Assembly: GCA_963702935.1 (NCBI GenBank)
Contig: OY969772.1
Coordinates: 3,100,001-3,164,000, forward strand
Direction of reading: 5' to 3'
DNA length: 64,000 nt
Source: DAOTWA01 sp963702935
GTDB lineage: Bacteria; Chloroflexota; Anaerolineae; Anaerolineales; Anaerolineaceae
The translations under genes and the position numbers were made by a program. The notes beneath the pieces are model-generated. The model was not told the origin of the DNA and made no database searches. It saw only the letters and a program-made list of their open reading frames with translations. Shown here piece by piece: positions 59,240-64,000 of this stretch (position 1 is the stretch's first letter; every line of letters starts with the position of its first letter).

Positions 59240-59635
59240 ATGTCTGTTCAGTATTACGAAGGTATTGGCCGGCGAAAAGAAAGCACTGCCCGCGTACGTT
59301 TGATGAGCGGCCAGGGGAACTTTATCGTCAACCAGAAGCCGGTAGAGGCTTATTTCACCCGCCTGGGTGATATCGAGGCAATTTTGCAGCCCTTGAAGGC
59401 CCTCGACCAGGAGCGCAGCCAGTACGACATCACCGTGGTGGTGAAGGGCGGCGGCGTTACCGGCCAGACGGATTCTGTGCAACTGGGTTTGGCGCGCGCG
59501 TTGACCAAGCTCAACCCCGAATACGGCCCGGTCATGCGCAAGAACGGCCTGCTGACCCGCGATCCCCGCATCAAGGAACGCAAAAAGCCAGGCCTCAAGC
59601 GCGCCCGCAAGGCCCCGACCTACACCAAGCGTTAA
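59240..59635 (+). CDS. rpsI: 30S ribosomal protein S9
   Basis: A 131-residue S9 (YYEGIGRRKESTARVRLMSG, VVVKGGGVTGQTDSVQLGLA, LTRDPRIKERKKPGLKRAR) ending in the tRNA-contacting KR tail (APTYTKR). Confidence 0.98.
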   Translation: MSVQYYEGIGRRKESTARVRLMSGQGNFIVNQKPVEAYFTRLGDIEAILQPLKALDQERSQYDITVVVKGGGVTGQTDSVQLGLARALTKLNPEYGPVMRKNGLLTRDPRIKERKKPGLKRARKAPTYTKR

Positions 59636-59646
59636 TCCGTTTCCCC

Positions 59647-59681
59647 GGCCCTGGTCAGGAAGCGATTCCCAAGCCAGGGCC
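59647..59681 (+). terminator. Hairpin after rpsI
   Basis: GGCCCTGG (59647-59654) pairs with CCAGGGCC (59674-59681). No long T-tract follows, so termination may be partial. Confidence 0.5.
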
Positions 59682-59729
59682 TTCCGGGATGTAACGTTCC
59701 GGAATTTTCCGAGCGGAACCGTTTGGATC

Positions 59730-59852
59730 GTGAGCAATCTACAGAGACGCAGCTCGCCCGTGCAGGCCAGAAAGACGAGGGAATATTTTTCCTACCTCGA
59801 CTGGCTACCAGCGGATGAGCAGCGTCTCTTGGGTTTACAGTTAAAGGTGTAA
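59730..59852 (+). CDS. Possible 40-residue small protein upstream of mazG
   Basis: A GTG-initiated frame (MSNLQRRSSPVQARKTREYF, then SYLDWLPADEQRLLGLQLKV) ends 3 nt before the mazG ATG. The spacing and basic/amphipathic composition suggest a coupled small gene or leader peptide, but the Shine-Dalgarno is weak and I recognise no family. Confidence 0.3.
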   Translation: MSNLQRRSSPVQARKTREYFSYLDWLPADEQRLLGLQLKV

Positions 59853-59855
59853 ATC

Positions 59856-61322
59856 ATGCAGAAAAGCAGCGATCAGACAGGGGTAACCTTGCTCGGGCTG
59901 GGGCCTGGCGACCCCGGCCTGCTTACCCGCCAGGCGTGGGAATGGCTCGAACGCCTCTCCGAAGTCACCCTGCGCACCGCGCAGCACCCGGCGGTCGCGG
60001 CGTTCCCCCAGCATTTAAAGATCGAGTTGCTCGAAGCTCTGGCGGAGCGTGAAGACGGGGTCGCAGAGATGGCCGCCCGCATCCTGGAGCTTGCCCGCCG
60101 TCCGGGCGGGGTAACTTATGCCGTCCCCGGCCAGCCTGGAATGGGCGAGGCGGTTTGTGCGGAGATCGTGCGGCGCGCCGCGCAAGAGCGTTTGCCGGTG
60201 CGCATCCTCCCCGGAGTCAGCTTCGTGGAGCCGGCGCTGGCCGCGCTCGGCTTGCCGCCCAGCCCCCGGCTCACCCTGGTGGACGGATTGGAGCTGGCGC
60301 AGCACTACACCCCCCTCTTCGCGCCGTCTGCGCCCGTGCTAGTAATGCACCTTGGCGACGCGGAAAGGACGGCTCGGGTCAAGCAGACGCTGCTGTCGAC
60401 TTATCCGCCCGGCCATCCGGTCAGGCTGGTGCACGCGCCGGGGAGCGCTGGCGAGCAGGTGGAAGATTTTCCTTTAAGTGAAGTGGATCGAAGCCAGAAG
60501 ATCGGCCCGCTGTCGGTGTTGTACCTGCCGTCCCTGGGGGAGGAAGCCGCGCTGGAAGGCTTTCAAGAAGTGGTGGCGCGCCTGCGCGCCCCGGACGGCT
60601 GCCCGTGGGATCGCGAGCAGACTCACGAAAGCCTGCGCAAGCACTTGCTGGAGGAGACTTACGAGACGCTGGACGCCATGGATCGCCTGGACGCCGCCGG
60701 CATGGCCGAAGAGTTTGGGGACCTGCTCTTGCAGATCGTGCTCAACGCCCAGATCGGCTACGAGAGCGGAGAATACACGATGGCGGACGTGCTGCGCGGC
60801 ATCCACACCAAGATCGTACACCGCCATCCGCACGTTTTTGGCGAGGTGCAGGTGGATGGAGTGCGCGGCGTGCTGCAAAATTGGGAGAAGCTGAAGGCCG
60901 ACGAGCGCAAGGCCAACGGGGTGGACGAGATCAAAGGCTCCCTGGACGGCGTGCCCAACGTCTTCCCTTCCCTGGCGCAGGCGCAGGAGCTGCAAGACCG
61001 GGCGGCGCGCGTCGGCTTCGACTGGAAGTCGGTGGATGGCGTATGGGACAAGGTGGCCGAAGAGATACAAGAGGTGCGCGAGGCGCGCGACTTCCACGAG
61101 GTGGAGAGCGAGCTGGGCGACCTGCTTTTCGCGGTGGTCAACCTGGCGCGCTGGGAAAAGGTGGACGCTGAGGCGGCCTTGCGGCTGTCCAACGCGCGCT
61201 TCCGCGGGCGGTTTGCGTTCATCGAGCGCTCGGCCCGCAGCCAGGGGCGCGGCGTGGCGGAGCTGACTTTCGAAGAGCTGAACGCTCTGTGGGAGGAAGC
61301 CAAGGACGAGGAAAAGGGATGA
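59856..61322 (+). CDS. mazG: MazG-type NTP pyrophosphohydrolase fused to a tetrapyrrole-methylase-like domain
   Basis: A 488-residue fusion like B. subtilis YabN. Residues 1-225 resemble the TP-methylase fold (VTLLGLGPGDPGLLTRQAWE, VTYAVPGQPGMGEAV). From ~235 two MazG segments follow: LRAPDGCPWDREQTHESLRK, LLEETYETLDAMD, EEFGDLLLQIVLNAQIG, then VAEEIQEVREA and ELGDLLFAVVNLARW, with the EExxE and ExxD metal sites. It likely hydrolyses abnormal NTPs to NMP and PPi. An array of GATCAGG-like repeats follows the stop. Confidence 0.92.
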   Translation: MQKSSDQTGVTLLGLGPGDPGLLTRQAWEWLERLSEVTLRTAQHPAVAAFPQHLKIELLEALAEREDGVAEMAARILELARRPGGVTYAVPGQPGMGEAVCAEIVRRAAQERLPVRILPGVSFVEPALAALGLPPSPRLTLVDGLELAQHYTPLFAPSAPVLVMHLGDAERTARVKQTLLSTYPPGHPVRLVHAPGSAGEQVEDFPLSEVDRSQKIGPLSVLYLPSLGEEAALEGFQEVVARLRAPDGCPWDREQTHESLRKHLLEETYETLDAMDRLDAAGMAEEFGDLLLQIVLNAQIGYESGEYTMADVLRGIHTKIVHRHPHVFGEVQVDGVRGVLQNWEKLKADERKANGVDEIKGSLDGVPNVFPSLAQAQELQDRAARVGFDWKSVDGVWDKVAEEIQEVREARDFHEVESELGDLLFAVVNLARWEKVDAEAALRLSNARFRGRFAFIERSARSQGRGVAELTFEELNALWEEAKDEEKG

Positions 61323-61330
61323 GGGGATGA

Positions 61331-61445
61331 GGCGATCGGGCGATAAGGCAATCAGGTAACCAGGCAATCGGGTAATCAGGTTCCCTGATCCCTGGTTGCC
61401 TAATCTCTAATCTCTGATCCCTAATCCCTGATTGCCTCATCCCCT
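61331..61445. repeat. GATCAGG/CCTGATC low-complexity inverted array between mazG and tnaA
   Basis: Plus-strand units like GGCAATCAGGTAACCA (61346 onward) are followed by their complements such as CCTGATCCCTGGTTGCC and CTGATTGCCTCA. The array can fold into a long imperfect hairpin and separates two convergent genes. Its units match the 15-bp repeats at 24.2 kb. Confidence 0.8.
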
Positions 61446-61452
61446 GATTGCC

Positions 61453-62838
61453 TCACTCCACCGGCTCAAAACGCGCGGTGAAGTGGCGCAACAGCTCGGG
61501 GGCATAGGTGAAGCGGTAACCACGTACGGTCTCCCGGCGCTGCACCAGGCGGGCCAGCGTATCGGCGACGTAATCCAGGTGACTTTGGGTATAGACCCGG
61601 CGCGGCAGGGCCAGGCGCACCAGCTCCAGCTGCGGGTAGACCATTTCGCCCGTCTCCGGGTCGGGGTGGGCGAACATGACCGAGCCGATCTCCACAGCGC
61701 GGATGCCGCCTTCGAGATATAGCTCCACTGCCAGGGACTGGCCGGGAAACTCTGCCGTGCGGGATGTGGGGAACAGGTGGCTGCCCGCGTCGATGTAGAT
61801 GGCGTGCCCGCCGGCCGGCTCGATGATGGGAACGCCGGCGTTCCAACAAGCGCTCGGCCAGGTAGGCGGTCTGCCCCAGGCGATAGGCCAGATAAGACTC
61901 ATCCAGCCCTTCCCGCAAGCCGATGGCCATGGCGTCCAGATCGCGGCCGGCCAGCCCGCCGTAGGTGATGAAGCCTTCGCGCAGGATTAGCTCGTTGCAG
62001 ACCTTCTGATAGAGGTCGTCATCGTTCATGGCCAGGAAGCCGCCGATGTTGACGATGGCGTCCTTCTTGGCGCTCATGGTAGGCGCCATCCGCCAGGGCG
62101 AACATCTCGCGGGCGATCTCCAGGGTGGACTTATTCGCATAGCCTGTCTCGCGCAACTTGATGAAATAAGCATTCTCGGCATAGCGGCAGGCGTCGATGA
62201 AGAAAGGGATGCCGTATTCGCGATAGACGGCCGAGACGGCGCGCAGGTTCTCCATCGAGACCGGCTGTCCGCCGCCGGCGTTGTTGGTGACGGTGATCGT
62301 TCCAAAGGGGATATTCGCGGCGCCCACTTCTTCGATGAAGGCGCGCAGTTTGTCTACATCCATGTTGCCTTTGAAGGGATGCGCTACAGAGGGTCAGGTA
62401 AGCTTCGGCATTGACCAGGTTGGTCGGGCGCCCGCCCCGCGCGAGGATATTGCCTTCCGTGGTGTCGAAGTGCATGTTGGACGGCACGTAATTCCCCGGG
62501 CTGTACTAGCATGGCGGTGAGGATATTCTCTGCAGCGCGGCCCTGATGCGTGGGAACGAAATGCTGAAGCCGAAGATTTGCTGCATGGCTTCCGCAAGAC
62601 GGAAATACGAGCGCGCCCCGGCGTAGGATTCGTCGCCACGCATAATAGCGGCCCACTGCTCCTGGCTCATCGCGCCGGTGCCGGAATCGGTCAGCAAGTC
62701 GATGAAGACATCTTCAGCGCGCAACGCGAAGAGATTGTAGCCGGCGGCCTGCATGGCCTGGCGGCGCGCTTGCGGATCGATCAGGCGGATTGACTCGACC
62801 ATCTTGATGCGGAAAGGCTCGGGTGGATGCTGACGCAT
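61453..62838 (-). pseudogene. tnaA: Tryptophanase (beta-eliminating lyase) with five apparent frameshifts
   Basis: The start (ATG 62838, GGAGGT 7 nt upstream) and the stop (61453) are clear: FMRQHPPEPFRIKMVESIRL ... ELLRHFTARFEPVE. Between them the family sequence is complete but spread over frames: LLTDSGTGAMSQEQWAAIMR, VPTHQGRAAENILTAML, NMHFDTTEGNILARGGRPTN, NAGGGQPVSMENLRAV, NIGGFLAMNDDDLYQKV, YGGLAGRDLDAMAIG. Shifts lie near 62566 (-1), 62494, 62383, 62075 and 61840 (all +1). GIRAVEIGS stands where tyrosine phenol-lyase has VRSMERG, which favours tryptophanase: L-tryptophan to indole, pyruvate and ammonia, PLP-dependent. True decay and sequence error cannot be told apart here. Confidence 0.85.
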
Positions 62839-62936
62839 GAATGACACCTCCAATAGGATACCCCTGGATTTTATGACAACGATTAGTGTAGCACGCTTTA
62901 GAGGAAGCGTGGGAGAGGTAGGGGGCTTCGGTTATA

Positions 62937-63583
62937 ATGGAGCGCGTGAATCTAACCCGTAAGCTTTTGCCACCCGTGGGGGTGCTGGTGTTGGCGGCCT
63001 CCCTGGCGATAGTCGCCTGGGCGAGCTGGCCGGTGTCCTCCCAGACCACGACGCTGGACTGCCGCCAATGCACGGCGTTCGCCGCCCGGCCTGAACAGCG
63101 CCAGCTCGTCCTGTCGCTGCCCACGCGCATCCGCTGGGGGACTCTGGGGCGGTGAAGCTGGTGCTGCGCGGATCAGGCGCGAGCGACGTTGCGCCTCAGA
63201 CGGGCCCCAACGTGTTGGGGGAAGCCCGCCTGGATGTGATAGGCGGAGAGGCTTCTCCCAACGATTTGATCAGCACCCCCTTGCTGCCCGGCCGCTCGGC
63301 CCAATTCAACTGGAGCCTGACCCCCGCGCAGGCGGGAAAGGTCGAAGGCACCCTGTGGATCTACCTGGATACTGTGACTCAGGATAGTGGGAATGACGAG
63401 CCATTTCCGCTGGCAGCGCTGCCGGTAGAGGTGGACGTGGTCAGCCTGTTGGGGCTTTCCACTTCCACGCTGCAGATCGTCGGGGTGCTGGGGGCCGCCG
63501 CCGGCCTGGTTTTGACCTTGCCCTGGGTCGGAAACCGGCTGGCGCGCCGCAAATCGAAACGCCGCCCTCACCGAACAAGATGA
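62937..63583 (+). CDS. Unrecognised membrane-anchored envelope protein, probably split by a -1 frameshift
   Basis: The first frame (from GTG/ATG at 62937) has one hydrophobic span (VGVLVLAASLAIVAWASWPV) then ...LSLPTRIRWG and stops at 63155. The second begins around a GTG at 63152 (VKLVLRGSGASDVAPQTGPN) and ends with a second span (LQIVGVLGAAAGLVLTLPWV) and a basic tail. Restoring one G in the G-run at 63136-63140 joins them as RIRWGDSGAVKLVLRG, a continuous beta-rich extracellular domain of ~120 residues. The GTGA overlap would also allow two coupled genes. No family recognised. Confidence 0.55.
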
Positions 63584-63598
63584 CATTAAGATGACAAT
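63577..63598 (+). promoter_or_regulatory. 11-bp direct repeat AAGATGACAWT upstream of nuoA
   Basis: Two adjacent units 11 bp apart (63577-63587, 63588-63598) resemble a half-turn-phased response-regulator site of the Pho-box kind. It overlaps the stop of the preceding gene, 125 bp before nuoA. Confidence 0.3.
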
Positions 63599-63722
63599 TT
63601 TCGTTATGTTCTTCCTGTCTAAAGAGGTGATCCTAATCCCAGTTGTGATAAAATACATGCGGCTCCGTGAGTGGGGTCCAATTGACACATTGCAGACCTC
63701 ATCATCTTTTTAAGGATTGCCT

Positions 63723-64000
63723 ATGACCTCAGATTGGCTCTACATTGGCTTATTCTTTATCATCGCTCCCTTACTGCCTGCGGCGGCCATCAGCATAGCA
63801 GGATTGTTAGCTCCGAAGAAACCCAATTCAATTAAACAACAAACCTACGAATGCGGCATCGAGACGGTTGGGGAGACCTGGGTACAGTTCAAGGTTCAAT
63901 ATTACGTATACGCCCTGATCTTCCTGGTATTCGACGTCGAGACCGTCTTCCTTTTCCCCTGGGCTGTGGCTTTCAACCAGTTGCCACTGTTCGCGGTTTT
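63723..64000 (+). CDS. nuoA: NADH-quinone oxidoreductase subunit A, 3' end outside window
   Basis: The 92 codons present encode a membrane protein starting MTSDWLYIGLFFIIAPLLPA. The NuoA signature YECGIETVGETWVQFKVQYY is followed by ALIFLVFDVETVFLFPWAVA. AAGGA lies 7 nt before the ATG. It is a complex I membrane-arm subunit and normally the first gene of a nuo operon, which presumably continues to the right. Confidence 0.95.
   Translation, partial: MTSDWLYIGLFFIIAPLLPAAAISIAGLLAPKKPNSIKQQTYECGIETVGETWVQFKVQYYVYALIFLVFDVETVFLFPWAVAFNQLPLFAV

Noticed and set aside
61453..62838. Tyrosine phenol-lyase instead of tryptophanase
   Set aside because: The body resembles both, but the substrate-side segment reads GIRAVEIGS as in tryptophanase, lacking the arginine of the VRSMERG segment of tyrosine phenol-lyase.

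Overview
The window looks like a chromosomal segment of a high-GC member of the Chloroflexota, most likely near Anaerolineae. That placement is an inference from protein style: Ser/Thr/Pro-rich lipoproteins, an alpha-2-macroglobulin-like giant lipoprotein, a dipeptide-type binding protein of a Chloroflexota-like kind, zinc-type S4, S14 and L36, and a nuo gene at the right edge. No 16S or other taxonomic marker could be compared. Starts mix ATG, GTG and TTG, usually with a recognisable Shine-Dalgarno sequence.

Region 1 (1-24.4 kb) is mixed accessory and housekeeping DNA: a partial zinc-peptidase-like gene, FmdB, guanylate kinase, rhomboid protease, a ~1980-residue MG/A2M lipoprotein without the thioester cysteine, a HAD hydrolase, a peptide-type ABC permease pair with a binding protein whose domain order appears circularly permuted, a three-gene set (quinate-5-dehydrogenase-like, nucleotidyltransferase, PAP2 phosphatase), a D-Ala-D-Ala-ligase-like enzyme, a chromate transporter, a two-component system and a DUF4173-like membrane protein.

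Region 2 (24.4-34 kb) carries two almost identical ISKra4-like elements, a third unrelated IS packed against the second at the same target duplication, a tRNA-Sec gene, tRNA-Cys and tRNA-Gly, a site-2 protease, a family-1 binding protein, RNase HI, a lytic transglycosylase and a cupredoxin lipoprotein.

Region 3 (34-59.6 kb) is the information-processing core: rpoB, then rpsL-rpsG-fusA-tuf-rpsJ, the S10/spc cluster to secY-adk-map, then rpmJ-rpsM-rpsK-rpsD-rpoA-rplQ-truA-rplM-rpsI. rpoC does not follow rpoB, and no infA lies between map and rpmJ. Clear promoters stand before rpoB, rpsL and rpmJ. Region 4 (59.6-64 kb) has mazG, a tryptophanase broken by five apparent frameshifts, a split envelope protein and the start of nuoA.

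A feature running through the window is single-base interruption of reading frames, nearly always one extra base. It affects genes that should be essential (rpoB, fusA, rplN, rplE twice) and others (tnaA, a DUF4173 gene, a quinate-5-dehydrogenase-like gene), probably the tuf 3' end, and possibly the T-loop of tRNA-Sec. Uncorrected sequence indels are the simplest explanation. The +1 shift in the ISKra4-like transposase is different: it is identical in both copies and is probably programmed. Functions, motifs and coordinates were read by eye; no database search was run.
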